Below are positions 26,544 through 35,967 of a stretch of 64,000 nt of DNA, piece by piece (the stretch's first letter is position 1; the number at the start of each line of letters is the position of its first letter). Location of the stretch: assembly GCA_903883645.1 (NCBI GenBank), contig CAISBR010000066.1, positions 1-64,000 of the forward strand. The letters run 5' to 3'. The position numbers were made by a program, and so were the translations under genes. The notes beneath the pieces are model-generated. The model was not told where the DNA came from. It worked only from the letters and a program-made list of their open reading frames with translations, and did no database searches. Origin of the DNA: an uncultured Myxococcales bacterium. Lineage in GTDB: Bacteria; Myxococcota_A; UBA9042.

Positions 26544-28409
26544 CTAGTGCGGCGCTGCCAGTGCCCGCTGCACCTGCTCATACACGCCGCGCAGAGGACC
26601 GCGCAAGGTCTCGGCCGGCCCCACGTGCGCCCACTCCGCCCGCGCCGTAGCCAGTTGCCCCGCCTGCACATGCGCTTGCGCGGCCAACAGCCACAACGGC
26701 ACGGCACGCTGGCCCTGGGCTTCTAGGCAGCGCGCCGCCTCGGCCAGTCGATCGCCGCCCGGCTGCGGCTGCCCGGCATCAATGAGCGACCGCCCCAACG
26801 CCATGCGCACGTCGCAACCACCTGTCCCTAGCGCAAGCGCCTGTTCAAGAACAGGAATCGCCTCGTTGCCGCGGCCCATCTCGACGAGTGCCCGCCCATA
26901 TAGCGCCCGCAGCGGGCCGGCAAATCGGCGATCGGTAGGGGGATTGGCCAGCAGTCGCGCGCCCGTGGTCGCCGCCGGCGCAAAACGCCCCAGAGTCACC
27001 TGGGCGGCCAGTAGATTAAACTGTGTTTCTGGCTGGTTGCGGCATTTCGCCGGCATGGCCACAACCGCGGGTTCTACCTGTTCAGGGTGCCCGGTCTGCC
27101 CCGCCCGAACGACCGCCCGCTCGTGGTGACGGCAGCGGTCCTCAGGCGTCCAAAACGCTTCGGGTACAAGAGCTTCGTTGTGGTCCTCAAGGTCCAGCAG
27201 CGTCACTTCGTTCTGGTACCAGGCCGGCTCGGCCACCGCCAGGGCCGCCCGCACCAGCAGCCACGCGCCCACCGCCAACTGGGCAAGCCGCTGCCGTCGC
27301 GGGTGCGCCCATTGGCTCGCGGCCAGCGCCGCACCCACTTGCATCAGCGCCATTGTGGTCAAAAGCCAGCGATCGGCCAGCGGAATCTTGCCCACAGCCC
27401 CCGGCACATTGAGTTGCTCGACCAGCAGCACGGGCGCCAGCGAGGCCAGCGCCAGCAGCGGCAGCACCGTCCACGTCGCCCGCCGCCACAGCCCCGCCGC
27501 CAGCAGCCCGCCGGCAACCAGCCCCGCCAGCACCCCGGGCAGCCACTGGCTCAGTTCCTGGGCGTAATTCCTGGGCAAATTGGTGATATCGCTGTCAAGG
27601 CGCCCCGGCAGGGCACTCTGCGCGTAGCGCCCCAAGCCAGCCGCCCAGCGGAGCGGGTCCACTGCCAGCGCTGTCGCCGGGGTCGGACTCAAAACCGTAT
27701 GCCGCATCATCAGATACGTAGCCACCAGCAGCGTCGCGGGGGCCAGTTCGCGGCCTAGACCTACCCATTGCGTCGGCTTTGGTGCGCGCAGCCAGGCCAT
27801 CAGCGCCAGCGCCGGCACTAGGGCCACCGCCGCCTCTTTGCTCGCTAGCGCCACGGCCAAGCACGCCAACGTCGCCCAGCGCGCGCGGCGGGTCGTCTGA
27901 AACTGCAAGACAATTGCCCAGATCGCCGCCGCCGTCGCCACCACATCCGAGCGGGCCATTACCAACGCCACTGGCTCTTGCGCCACCGGATGCAGCGCCA
28001 CCGCCACACCCGCCGCCGCAGCCCAAATCGGCGACGCCCCAAGTCGCTTGGCCAGAACGGCCGCACCGCCACAAAGCGCTGCAAACCACATCACCTGAAC
28101 AGCATGAAATACCCAGGGATTGCCGCCGCCGAGTAGGTACTCGACCAGCCAACTCGCCTTGGTCAGCGGTCGCCAATAGGGCAGGGTGTTGCCCGACGAC
28201 GACCAAAAGTAGTCGTGGCACAAGTTCGGCCACAGGTCGCTCAAGTGGCGCAGGTACAGGTTTTCGCGAATCAAGAACTTTGCGTCGGCCACCAAGTCGT
28301 AGCGCAGACTGCCCGCATAGGCCGCCACCGCCACCAGCCACGCCGGCAGCCAATAGAGCGCAAGCCAATGGTACTGCTTACGAGTTTGCACGGGCGCGTC
28401 TTCGGCCAT
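26544..28409 (-). CDS. TMTC-like membrane protein with TPR tail
   Basis: A 621-residue protein with about ten hydrophobic segments over residues 15-410 and a soluble helical tail (about 430-620) of TPR-like repeats (ALYGRALVEMGRGNEAIPVLEQAL). The first loop has RYDLVADAKFLIREN and further on YWRPLTKASWLVEY, resembling the D-D and W-R-P-L motifs of TMTC/PMT-like GT-C O-mannosyltransferases. This suggests protein O-glycosylation or a related periplasmic glycosyl transfer. The start ATG at 28409 leaves 3 nt to the YkgJ-like gene. The catalytic claim is tentative. Confidence 0.62.
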   Translation of the reverse strand: MAEDAPVQTRKQYHWLALYWLPAWLVAVAAYAGSLRYDLVADAKFLIRENLYLRHLSDLWPNLCHDYFWSSSGNTLPYWRPLTKASWLVEYLLGGGNPWVFHAVQVMWFAALCGGAAVLAKRLGASPIWAAAAGVAVALHPVAQEPVALVMARSDVVATAAAIWAIVLQFQTTRRARWATLACLAVALASKEAAVALVPALALMAWLRAPKPTQWVGLGRELAPATLLVATYLMMRHTVLSPTPATALAVDPLRWAAGLGRYAQSALPGRLDSDITNLPRNYAQELSQWLPGVLAGLVAGGLLAAGLWRRATWTVLPLLALASLAPVLLVEQLNVPGAVGKIPLADRWLLTTMALMQVGAALAASQWAHPRRQRLAQLAVGAWLLVRAALAVAEPAWYQNEVTLLDLEDHNEALVPEAFWTPEDRCRHHERAVVRAGQTGHPEQVEPAVVAMPAKCRNQPETQFNLLAAQVTLGRFAPAATTGARLLANPPTDRRFAGPLRALYGRALVEMGRGNEAIPVLEQALALGTGGCDVRMALGRSLIDAGQPQPGGDRLAEAARCLEAQGQRAVPLWLLAAQAHVQAGQLATARAEWAHVGPAETLRGPLRGVYEQVQRALAAPH

Positions 28410-28412
28410 CGG

Positions 28413-28925
28413 CTACACCAGCTCGGCCAGGGGCACGCGGCTGCCATCGTCGTGCGGATCGCGACGGCGCCCCAGCACGTAGAGCAGCGTGGCCAGCAAG
28501 TTTTGGTCGATAAGCTCGCTGGGGTCGAGCGACGTGAGCGGCACCTGCGTCAGATTCTTATGACAAACATCGACTTGCTCGCGATCGCCCTCGCGCAGCC
28601 GCGTCGGAACCCCGTGCGCGCGGCACAGCAGCGGTCGCACCGGGTAGATGCTGCAACCACCCGATGCATCAAGTAGGGCGCAGCGGCTATCGCCGTGGGG
28701 GCGCGCGGCCAATAGGCTGCGAACGCGCGAAGAACGCTCGGGATCCTCGGCTAGCCAGGCGCGAATGTGGGCAGCTTCGATGTGGGCGACGCTCAGCCCG
28801 GGAAGGCAGCAGCTGTGGCAGCCGCGCGCACACGCGTATTGCTCGGCACGGCGCGCCACGATCTCGGCGAACTTGGCATCGACCTTGGCCAAAACCGCTT
28901 GGTATTCTTGGAATTCAGCGCCCAC
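28413..28925 (-). CDS. YkgJ family Cys-cluster protein
   Basis: A 170-residue protein of the YkgJ/UPF0153 family. Cys32, Cys36, Cys39 and Cys40 form CARGCHSCC, followed by SRCALL, GGCSIYPVRPLLCRAHG and VDVCHKN; this set of eight Cys is expected to bind zinc or an iron-sulfur cluster. The conserved R-P-L-L-C-R segment is diagnostic. GTG start at 28925. The biochemical role of the family is not established. It lies 3 nt from the TMTC-like gene and 15 nt from the first ATP-grasp gene, within one transcript. Confidence 0.85.
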   Translation of the reverse strand: MGAEFQEYQAVLAKVDAKFAEIVARRAEQYACARGCHSCCLPGLSVAHIEAAHIRAWLAEDPERSSRVRSLLAARPHGDSRCALLDASGGCSIYPVRPLLCRAHGVPTRLREGDREQVDVCHKNLTQVPLTSLDPSELIDQNLLATLLYVLGRRRDPHDDGSRVPLAELV

Positions 28926-28940
28926 GCCAGCTCCGTCGCC

Positions 28941-30158
28941 CTAGCGCGCGTACATGTGCACTTGCTCAACCAGCAGCTGCATCATGCGCATGGCAGTGTC
29001 GTAATCGGGGTGGCGGGCGATGAGGCAGCCGTCCGACAAAAGGGTCTGCTTCCAGTCGCGGCGGTGGGCGCCGATAGGCAATAAATCTTCGACGATCAGG
29101 TAGTTGCCAAGCTGCTGGCGCGCCGCCACTAGGCCGCTTACCGCCGCAATGCGCCCCTCGCCCTGCGCCCGCTTGAACACGCACGCCACGTGGAAGCGCC
29201 GCTGCGGCTTGGCCTCGAACGTGCCCCAGCACACCGCCCGCGCCCACTCGCGATACACGTTGAAGTCATTGGCATAGTTCATCTGGTCGACGAGTCTGCC
29301 ACCCGGAGCCCGCGCCGCGATCTCGCCGAAGACCAGCTCGCCCTTGCTGGTACGGTACCACTCCATATGGGTAAAGCCGGTGCCCATGCCCATCGCCTTC
29401 AGCACGTCGCGGCCAAATTTCACGCCGGCGGCAAGCTGCGGAATATGCGGATTTGCAAACACAATCTGTGCTGGACTGATCCACTCGGTGCCGCGCGAGA
29501 TCAGCGGCCGCGGGTGGTACTGCGCGATCGAGTCAAACGCAACCTGGCCGCCGATGCACACGGTATCATAAGTAAATTCTTCGCCGTCGATGAATTCTTC
29601 AAGGCTCATCTCGGGTACGTGCGCCACTTGCCGCAGCACCGTCTCAAGCTCCGTGGCGCTATCGACGCGGTGGGTATCGCGGGTGCCAGCACCGTCAATC
29701 GGCTTTAGAATCAATGGGTAACCGATGCGCTCCGCCGCTGCGCGCACCTCGTTGGCATTGCGCACCCGGGCGTGCTTGGGCACTCGCAGACCCGCCGCCT
29801 CAAGCCGCAGCTTCATGGTATCTTTGTCGCGAAAAGCCTTGGCGTCATCGGGCCTTTGGCCAAACACGTCGAGCTCTTGCCGCAGCCGCGCCGCCAGTTC
29901 GACCCCCACCTCCCACAGGCACTCGATGCGATCGGGGCGCAGGCGCTCTAGCTGCGGCACCGCATGGCGCACCGCACTTTCTAGATCGAGCAAGTTGGGA
30001 ACACGAATATAACCAGCCAGATAGCGACGAACCTGGGGGTGGAGCGACTCGATCGGGTCGTGGCCCATGCCCCAGACCTCGGCCCCCACTTCGGCCAGAC
30101 CACGGGTGAACTCGGGCATCTCGGGCGGGTAATTCGGCGACAGAAACACCACGCGCAT
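28941..30158 (-). CDS. ATP-grasp ligase, paralogue 1
   Basis: A 405-residue ATP-grasp enzyme that joins a carboxylate to an amine or similar nucleophile through an acyl-phosphate. Domains: pre-ATP-grasp (about 1-110, starting VVFLSPNYPPE), ATP-grasp core with the nucleotide-binding Lys in YPLILKPIDGAGTRDT, the EEFIDGEEFTYD hinge and the metal-binding FGEIAARAPGG. The C-terminal tail ends VHMYAR. ATG at 30158 follows GAGG. Its neighbour is a paralogue of almost equal length with the same tail, so the pair may act in sequence or as a heteromer. Substrates unknown. Confidence 0.85.
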   Translation of the reverse strand: MRVVFLSPNYPPEMPEFTRGLAEVGAEVWGMGHDPIESLHPQVRRYLAGYIRVPNLLDLESAVRHAVPQLERLRPDRIECLWEVGVELAARLRQELDVFGQRPDDAKAFRDKDTMKLRLEAAGLRVPKHARVRNANEVRAAAERIGYPLILKPIDGAGTRDTHRVDSATELETVLRQVAHVPEMSLEEFIDGEEFTYDTVCIGGQVAFDSIAQYHPRPLISRGTEWISPAQIVFANPHIPQLAAGVKFGRDVLKAMGMGTGFTHMEWYRTSKGELVFGEIAARAPGGRLVDQMNYANDFNVYREWARAVCWGTFEAKPQRRFHVACVFKRAQGEGRIAAVSGLVAARQQLGNYLIVEDLLPIGAHRRDWKQTLLSDGCLIARHPDYDTAMRMMQLLVEQVHMYAR

Positions 30159-30200
30159 GCGCGAACCTCGCTTTTTAACAGGGGTATGTGGGCGATTGGG

Positions 30201-31424
30201 CTAGCGGGCGTACACGTGCACCGTGCGGCCAATCCATTCGCAGATCTGCCGCAAAGTATCGTAATCTGGATGCTTAAGCCGCACCCACGCATTGGCCATG
30301 TAGCCAGCCTCGACCGGCTGGGTCGGAGTACCGGGCGGCGGCAGGTGCGCATCGATCAGGCAGTGTCCCACCTCGCGCTGCACTTGCTCAAAGCCATCGT
30401 AACCGGCGATAACTCCGTCTTTATCTGGCCGCAGCGAGATCATCGCCGCCGAGAATTGCCGCGTGGGTTGCTGGTCGAGCCGGCCGTGCACCACGGCCAT
30501 CGCCCACTGGCGGTACAGGTCAAAACCATTGGCCGCGCAGTACAGGTCCCAGGTGCCCACGCCCGGCGGCCGCGCGCCAATCTCACTGAATTTTAGACCT
30601 TTGGGCCCGTAGAACCACTCCATGTGCGTCGGCGTAGTGCCCAAGTCCATGGCGGCGATAACCTTGCGGCCCATCGCCTTGACCTCATCATAGCCAGATG
30701 TATTTAAACGGTTTGTCGTAATAAAGTAGGGCGTAATCCAGCGCTCGCGCATCGACTCGAGCACACCGGGGAAGTAGTGGGTCACAAACTCGATCGCCGG
30801 CTTGCTGTCGATCGAGAGCGAGTCGTAGAAGCCTTCGTGGCCCTCGATAAACTCTTCGACCGCACACGATCCGCCTTGGCCCAGGTTGAATTCTTGGCAA
30901 GCTGCGCGGAGTTGCGCCTCGTTGCCCACCTTGCTGGTCCCCGATGCGCCTGCTCCAGCCCGCGGCTTAAGGATCAGCGGATAGCCGACGCGGTTGGCAA
31001 AGGCCACTGCGTCTTCGATGGAATCGGCGCCGGTCGACTGGGCGCAGGCCACGCCCGCCTCGCGCAAGAAATCCTTCATGGTTGGCTTGTCGCGGCACAA
31101 GATGGCGTTGCGCACCGAAAGCCCAGGAATGCCAGTAAGTTCGCGCACACGTGCCGCCGACAGGATGTGCGACTCGACCGTCGCTTCGAGGCGATGGACC
31201 CACGGCCCGCGCTGCTGAATCTTGCGCACCGCAGCCAACAGCATGTCGTCATTGCAAACATTGCCAACCTGCTCATAGCCGTCGAGCCAGCTGCGCAGAT
31301 CGTCGCCCAGGCTGCTGATCGGCCACTCGCCGATGCCGGTGACATAGGCCCCGACTTGGCGCAGTGCGCGCGCGAATTGCCGTTGGTTTGCAGGGAAGTG
31401 CGGAGCGATCAAGACGACGTGCAC
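30201..31424 (-). CDS. ATP-grasp ligase, paralogue 2
   Basis: A 407-residue paralogue of the previous gene. It has the same layout: HVVLIAPHFPANQ at the N-terminus, YPLILKPRAGAGASGTSKV, EEFIEGHEGFYD, FSEIGARPPGVG and the tail VHVYAR. I chose the GTG at 31424 because GGAGG lies 6 nt upstream and it matches the start of its paralogue; a longer frame from 31472 has no such support. It begins the minus-strand run and is divergent from the flavin reductase gene. Peptide-like or amino-acid ligase activity is a family inference. Confidence 0.85.
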   Translation of the reverse strand: MHVVLIAPHFPANQRQFARALRQVGAYVTGIGEWPISSLGDDLRSWLDGYEQVGNVCNDDMLLAAVRKIQQRGPWVHRLEATVESHILSAARVRELTGIPGLSVRNAILCRDKPTMKDFLREAGVACAQSTGADSIEDAVAFANRVGYPLILKPRAGAGASGTSKVGNEAQLRAACQEFNLGQGGSCAVEEFIEGHEGFYDSLSIDSKPAIEFVTHYFPGVLESMRERWITPYFITTNRLNTSGYDEVKAMGRKVIAAMDLGTTPTHMEWFYGPKGLKFSEIGARPPGVGTWDLYCAANGFDLYRQWAMAVVHGRLDQQPTRQFSAAMISLRPDKDGVIAGYDGFEQVQREVGHCLIDAHLPPPGTPTQPVEAGYMANAWVRLKHPDYDTLRQICEWIGRTVHVYAR

Positions 31425-31580
31425 GAGGGCCTCCAAATCGCTGCGCGGCGAGCGACTGGGCGAGTGTGACATAGCGCAGGATTGTCGCCAAGCTTACGGA
31501 ATCCGGTTGTCGCCGGCGCGGCGAGTCGCTACCCTCGCGCCACGCGCCACGCTTCGGTGCAACTCACAAGGCCCTGAAAG

Positions 31581-32144
31581 ATGGAGAATTTGCGCATCGT
31601 CGGCCTAGCCGGCGCCAAGGATGGCGGCAATTCGACGCGAGCGGCGCTCGAAGTTGTGCTGGCGGCAGCGCGGCGAGCCGGAGCGACGACCCAGACGTTT
31701 GATCTGGGCCAGCTTGATATTCCCCTGTATGAACATGGTGCTACGGCCACTGCCGACACATTGCGTTGGGTCGAGGCGGCGGGGCAGGCGCACGGGCTGG
31801 TGTGGGTGACGCCGCTGTACCACGGCTCAGTAAGCGGTCTGTTCAAGAATGCGATTGACTGGCTCGAGCTGCTGCGGACGGCGCCGGCCCCGTACCTGAG
31901 CGACAAGGTGGTGGCGCTGGGATGTTGTGCAGGCGGTGCGCAGGCTTTGCAAGGTATCAATGCGATGGAGCCGATGGTGCGCTCCCTGCGCGGGCTTACG
32001 CTGCCACTGGTGGCGCCGGTCGAGCGGGCTTGGCAGGCCTTTGACGCCGAGGGCCAGCCCGTCGAGCCGACCCTGCGGACAACTCTAGAACTACAGGGTA
32101 AAGAGCTGGTGCGTGTTCTTCAACGTCTGCGCAACGCCGCTTAA
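31581..32144 (+). CDS. NAD(P)H-dependent FMN reductase family protein
   Basis: A 187-residue flavodoxin-like fold protein. GLAGAKDGGNSTRAAL occupies the phosphate-binding loop and TPLYHGSVSGLFKNAIDWLE the flavin ring loop, the signatures of the SsuE/NADPH-dependent FMN reductase family. It may supply reduced flavin or act as a quinone/chromate reductase. ATG at 31581. It stands 51 nt ahead of an unknown anchored protein and is divergent from the ATP-grasp pair, so its partner is not obvious. Confidence 0.88.
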   Translation: MENLRIVGLAGAKDGGNSTRAALEVVLAAARRAGATTQTFDLGQLDIPLYEHGATATADTLRWVEAAGQAHGLVWVTPLYHGSVSGLFKNAIDWLELLRTAPAPYLSDKVVALGCCAGGAQALQGINAMEPMVRSLRGLTLPLVAPVERAWQAFDAEGQPVEPTLRTTLELQGKELVRVLQRLRNAA

Positions 32145-32195
32145 CTGCGCTCGCGCCGCTTGCGACCCCTGCTCGCCTCTGCGATCCTTTCGCCG

Positions 32196-33668
32196 ATGAC
32201 TTCCACACCGCCCACCGCTGCTGCGCCGAACTCGCCCGCGAGCGCGCGCCGTACAACCACGGCTGCCACGATTTTCATTGTGATGTTCCTGGTTTCAGCA
32301 ACGGGAGCGCTGTGGAGTGGCTGGCTGCTGCTGCATGGCGAAGACACGGACCCGATTTTGGGTGCGCTGCCGGCACAGTGCGACGCGGTGGTCCTGCTCG
32401 ACAAGCCCGCTGAGGCCGGCAATTCCCTGCAGCGCTTGGCCGATCATCCGGCCACACCGCCTCAAGTGGCCCAGTTGGCTCGGCTATGGGCCGGCCCGGT
32501 GGGGCATTCGGCTGGGCATCCTGGGCTCGACACCGGTCAAGCCTGGGCTCTGTGTCGGCGCGGCCCTATCTGGTATGCGGCGTTGGCCACAAGTGCGGAT
32601 GGGGGTAATTCGGCCGTAAGTTGGTTAAATGATGTGAGTTCTGGTTTTAGCGCGCCCGTTGAGGGGGCTTGGAGCGAGCGGCGCGGCCTGCAGGTTCAGA
32701 CGGCCAGCGATGGAACCGTTCTGGCTGCAGTCAAGCGCGCGCCTGGGCTCTGGATTGTGGCGTTTCGCGACCCGCTCTTGCCCGGCGAGGTGACCCCGAC
32801 GGCTGACCCTGCGCGGCAGCTCGAGGCGCTCGCGTCGGAGACGGGGAGTATCAACTTGTCGAAAGACAAAGAGTTTCGCGAGGCGATCGAGCGCGTCGGC
32901 GGTGGACAGGCCCGCGTCTTTGTGCGCGGTGAAACGGCCCGGCGTTGGCTGGCTCAGCAGTTGCCCGAACAGGGAGACCTGTCGCCCTGGCGCTTGGGGC
33001 TGCCGCAGCTGCTCTGGGTGTCGGCGGCTCTGCGCGACGATGGCCAGGCCGTCCACGTACAATTTCACCTGGGCACTGCGCAAAAGGGCGTAATTTTCCT
33101 AAAGGATCATCTCGATATTCAGGCCGATCAGGATATGGCGCCGCTGCTGCCTGCGGGTCTAGTGGCGGCTGGCGAAGCGGGTGTGGTGCGCCTGCCGCGT
33201 CGCAGTTGGCCGATGCTGACCATAAAGCTGGCGCCGTCGTCCGCGCTGCGCGATCACTTTCGCGACTTTGGCGACCGCCGCGACTGGAACCAGTGGCTGG
33301 CGGGGCCGGTAGCTTGGCTGCGGCCGCACAGTTGCCTGTTGTCGCTCGCACCATTGCGCCCCGGTGCCCGGCTGCCTGCCGACGCGCCACTGCCGCAGAG
33401 CGACGCCAATTGTCAGCTTGAACGCCGTGTTATGGGCCCTGTGCTGGTCACGGGCACCAAGACGGACCTCGATGCCGCGGCAAGCTGGCTGGCCGAGCCG
33501 AAGCTGCAACTGCCGCACGCGCAGCCCGATGCCGATCTGGCGCGTTTGGCTCGCGATACGCAGGGTTGGACGGTGTGGCGCAGCGGCCAACGCGGTCAGC
33601 TTGACTGGGTTTGGCTCGATACGGGTGTGGCAGGGGCGCTGAGTGTGTGGCCGCGGTCCGCACCTTGA
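32196..33668 (+). CDS. Membrane-anchored protein of unknown function
   Basis: A 490-residue protein with about 25 charged/Ala-rich residues, one membrane helix near residues 25-47 (an uncleaved anchor), and a large extracytoplasmic domain. The domain begins DPILGALPAQCDAVVLLDKPAE and repeats an alpha/beta pattern (lines such as GSINLSKDKEFREAIERVGGGQARVFVRGE) similar in style to DUF3352-type proteins, but I cannot assign it. ATG at 32196 is preferred to a TTG at 32160. It is followed 76 nt later by a DUF4139 lipoprotein. Confidence 0.6.
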   Translation: MTSTPPTAAAPNSPASARRTTTAATIFIVMFLVSATGALWSGWLLLHGEDTDPILGALPAQCDAVVLLDKPAEAGNSLQRLADHPATPPQVAQLARLWAGPVGHSAGHPGLDTGQAWALCRRGPIWYAALATSADGGNSAVSWLNDVSSGFSAPVEGAWSERRGLQVQTASDGTVLAAVKRAPGLWIVAFRDPLLPGEVTPTADPARQLEALASETGSINLSKDKEFREAIERVGGGQARVFVRGETARRWLAQQLPEQGDLSPWRLGLPQLLWVSAALRDDGQAVHVQFHLGTAQKGVIFLKDHLDIQADQDMAPLLPAGLVAAGEAGVVRLPRRSWPMLTIKLAPSSALRDHFRDFGDRRDWNQWLAGPVAWLRPHSCLLSLAPLRPGARLPADAPLPQSDANCQLERRVMGPVLVTGTKTDLDAAASWLAEPKLQLPHAQPDADLARLARDTQGWTVWRSGQRGQLDWVWLDTGVAGALSVWPRSAP

Positions 33669-33744
33669 CGGCGCGGCGGAGTACTGCGCAACTAGCAAGG
33701 CCTTGGCAGAGTGCCGGCGGGCTGTTGCACGCGAGCGAGGAATC

Positions 33745-35967
33745 ATGAACGCACCGATCGTGTCTGCGGCCATCCGCGCCCGGGGTCAGCGCCTGGTATT
33801 GGCGGTGTCGGCCGTAGCCTGCGCAGGGCTGCAAAGTGCGTGCTCTGCCCCGCAAGTGGTTACTACGCAAGGTGCCGATCTGCCGGTGACCAAGGTGGTC
33901 CTGTACCAAAATGGCGTGGGCTACTTTGAGCGCCACGGCACGGTGCGCGGTCGCGACGTCGAACTGCGGGTGCGGCCCGACCAGATTAATGATGTGCTCA
34001 AATCACTGACAGTATTGGATCTTTCGGGCAGTGTGGCGGCCTCGGTCAGCCTGCCGGTCGAGCGCTCGGGCGACGAACTAGCGGCCCAGCTACCGGCCCA
34101 AGTGCGCAATGTAGCGGGCTTGCAAGGGCTACTTACGGCTTTGCGGGGGGCTCAGGTTCAGGTCGATGGGCCGGCGGGCAGTTTTGCCGGCAAGGTGGTC
34201 GGCGTCGAGCGCGGCGATAGCCTGATGGCCGACGGCAAGACCGAGCAGGTGTCGATGCTTACGCTACTTTCGGGCAACGAGACGCTGACGTCGGTGCCGC
34301 TGTCGGGCATTGTCAAGGTGGTCATCGGCGACCGCGCGCTGGCCCTGGGCGTTGAGCAAAGTCTAGATTTGGCCCGCCGCGATGGCACTTGGAAGCCGGT
34401 GGCCGTGCAGATTCGCCTCGCCGACGATGGCAGTCACGATCTGTTGGTCAGCTACATTCACGAAGTGCCGGTGTGGCGGCCCGCCTATCGCGCCTGGGTC
34501 GAACACGGCAAGGGCGTGACGCTGCAGGGCTGGGCGATCGTCGATAACGTTTCGGGCGAGACCTGGAAAGACGTTGATTTGACGCTGGTTGTCGGCTCGC
34601 CCCTGTCGTTTCGTTACGATCTTCACACGCCGCATAAGGTGCCGCGTCCCGACCTATCGAGCCGTTTGCCGCAAGTGGCCGAAGCGCCGCCCGAGTCTGA
34701 GGCGGGCTACCTGTCCGAGGCTGACGATGCACCATCGCCGCCGCCACCTAGCGCTGCCGGGCCGAGCCCCAAGCCGGCTTCGCGACCGGCTGAGTTAAGA
34801 AAGAAAATCGCTCCCTATCGAGCATCTGCTGCCCCCGCAGCCGACGAAGGCGAGGCGGCCCGCGACAGTGGCTACGAACGTGCCCGCGCCCTGCAAGAAA
34901 ACGCCCGCCGCGACGCCGCGATGCAGCAGGCGCAAGCCTTGGTGACCGGGCGCGAAGTCGGCGCTTTGTATACATACCAGGCGCAGCGGCCCGTTACGGT
35001 GCCCGATCGCTCGGCGGCGCTCATCAACATCGTGTCGCGCAAGATCGACGGCGAGGATGTGTTCCTCTTTCGCGACCCTAGCGCGGGCCAAGCGCCTTAC
35101 CGCGCAGTGCTTTTGCGCAACGGCAAGCAGAGCGCACTCGAAGCCGGGCCGATCACCCTATACGTCGATGGCACGTTTGCTGGCGAAGGCTTTATCGCGC
35201 GTCTAGGCAAAGACGAAGTGACCTTTGTGCCCTATGCCCGAGAGTCTGGGCTTACGCTGAGCACCGATTACTCTAGTCGTACCGATGAGTTGCGTCTTGT
35301 GCGGATTGTTGACAGCCGCATTACCCTGCAGGGCAAGCAGCGGCACACGCGCACCGTACGGCTCGCATCCAACCGCGACCAACCGAGTCAGGCTTACGTG
35401 CGGCTGCCGCGCATTCGCGGTACGCAGATCATCAATCCGCCCAAAGACTTGGTGCAGACCGGCGACGATGTCTACCTGCCGGTGATGGTCGGGGCCAAGG
35501 CCAAGGTCGAGGTCAGTTTTGTAGAAGAAACTCCCATTTCTGTAGTCGAGGCGGGGCTTACCGGCCCTGTAGTCACCGCGCTGAAGTACTACCTCGACAA
35601 CGCCAAGCCGCAAGAAGCGCTGGCGGGGCCGATCCGCGAAGTGTTGGCTACGCAAGAAGAGATCGGCAAGATTCAAATCGATTTGCAGAACTTGGCGCAG
35701 CAGCGCGACACGCTCGACCAGGAACAGCGCCGCATTCAAGGCAACCTAGATGCTCTGCCGCCGGGCGCTGTGGCCGCTGACTTGCGCAAAAAGCTCGTGG
35801 CGCAACTCGACGACGCTTCCAAGCGGGCCGCCGAGGTGGCCAAGCGCATGGTCGAAGACCAGGTCAAGCTCGCCGCATTGAACGACAAACTGCGCGAGTT
35901 GCTGCGACACGTCGAACTGCGCGCCGCTGTGGCGCCCGGGTTCAGCGCGGGAGATAAGCGCGCATGA
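33745..35967 (+). CDS. DUF4139 lipoprotein, mucoidy inhibitor A-like
   Basis: A 740-residue protein. The signal peptide ends LQSAC with the lipid Cys at 33. The mature start, TKVVLYQNGVGYFERHGTV, and the later VSYIHEVPVWRPAYRAW and IVDNVSGETWKDVDLTLV are typical of DUF4139/MIA-type proteins. A Pro/Ala linker (about 335-375) interrupts the domain, and a coiled coil (about 620-735, starting IREVLATQEEIGKIQIDL) ends it. ATG at 33745 follows GAGG. The next gene overlaps by 4 nt. Function of the family is poorly known; surface location is inferred. Confidence 0.8.
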   Translation: MNAPIVSAAIRARGQRLVLAVSAVACAGLQSACSAPQVVTTQGADLPVTKVVLYQNGVGYFERHGTVRGRDVELRVRPDQINDVLKSLTVLDLSGSVAASVSLPVERSGDELAAQLPAQVRNVAGLQGLLTALRGAQVQVDGPAGSFAGKVVGVERGDSLMADGKTEQVSMLTLLSGNETLTSVPLSGIVKVVIGDRALALGVEQSLDLARRDGTWKPVAVQIRLADDGSHDLLVSYIHEVPVWRPAYRAWVEHGKGVTLQGWAIVDNVSGETWKDVDLTLVVGSPLSFRYDLHTPHKVPRPDLSSRLPQVAEAPPESEAGYLSEADDAPSPPPPSAAGPSPKPASRPAELRKKIAPYRASAAPAADEGEAARDSGYERARALQENARRDAAMQQAQALVTGREVGALYTYQAQRPVTVPDRSAALINIVSRKIDGEDVFLFRDPSAGQAPYRAVLLRNGKQSALEAGPITLYVDGTFAGEGFIARLGKDEVTFVPYARESGLTLSTDYSSRTDELRLVRIVDSRITLQGKQRHTRTVRLASNRDQPSQAYVRLPRIRGTQIINPPKDLVQTGDDVYLPVMVGAKAKVEVSFVEETPISVVEAGLTGPVVTALKYYLDNAKPQEALAGPIREVLATQEEIGKIQIDLQNLAQQRDTLDQEQRRIQGNLDALPPGAVAADLRKKLVAQLDDASKRAAEVAKRMVEDQVKLAALNDKLRELLRHVELRAAVAPGFSAGDKRA

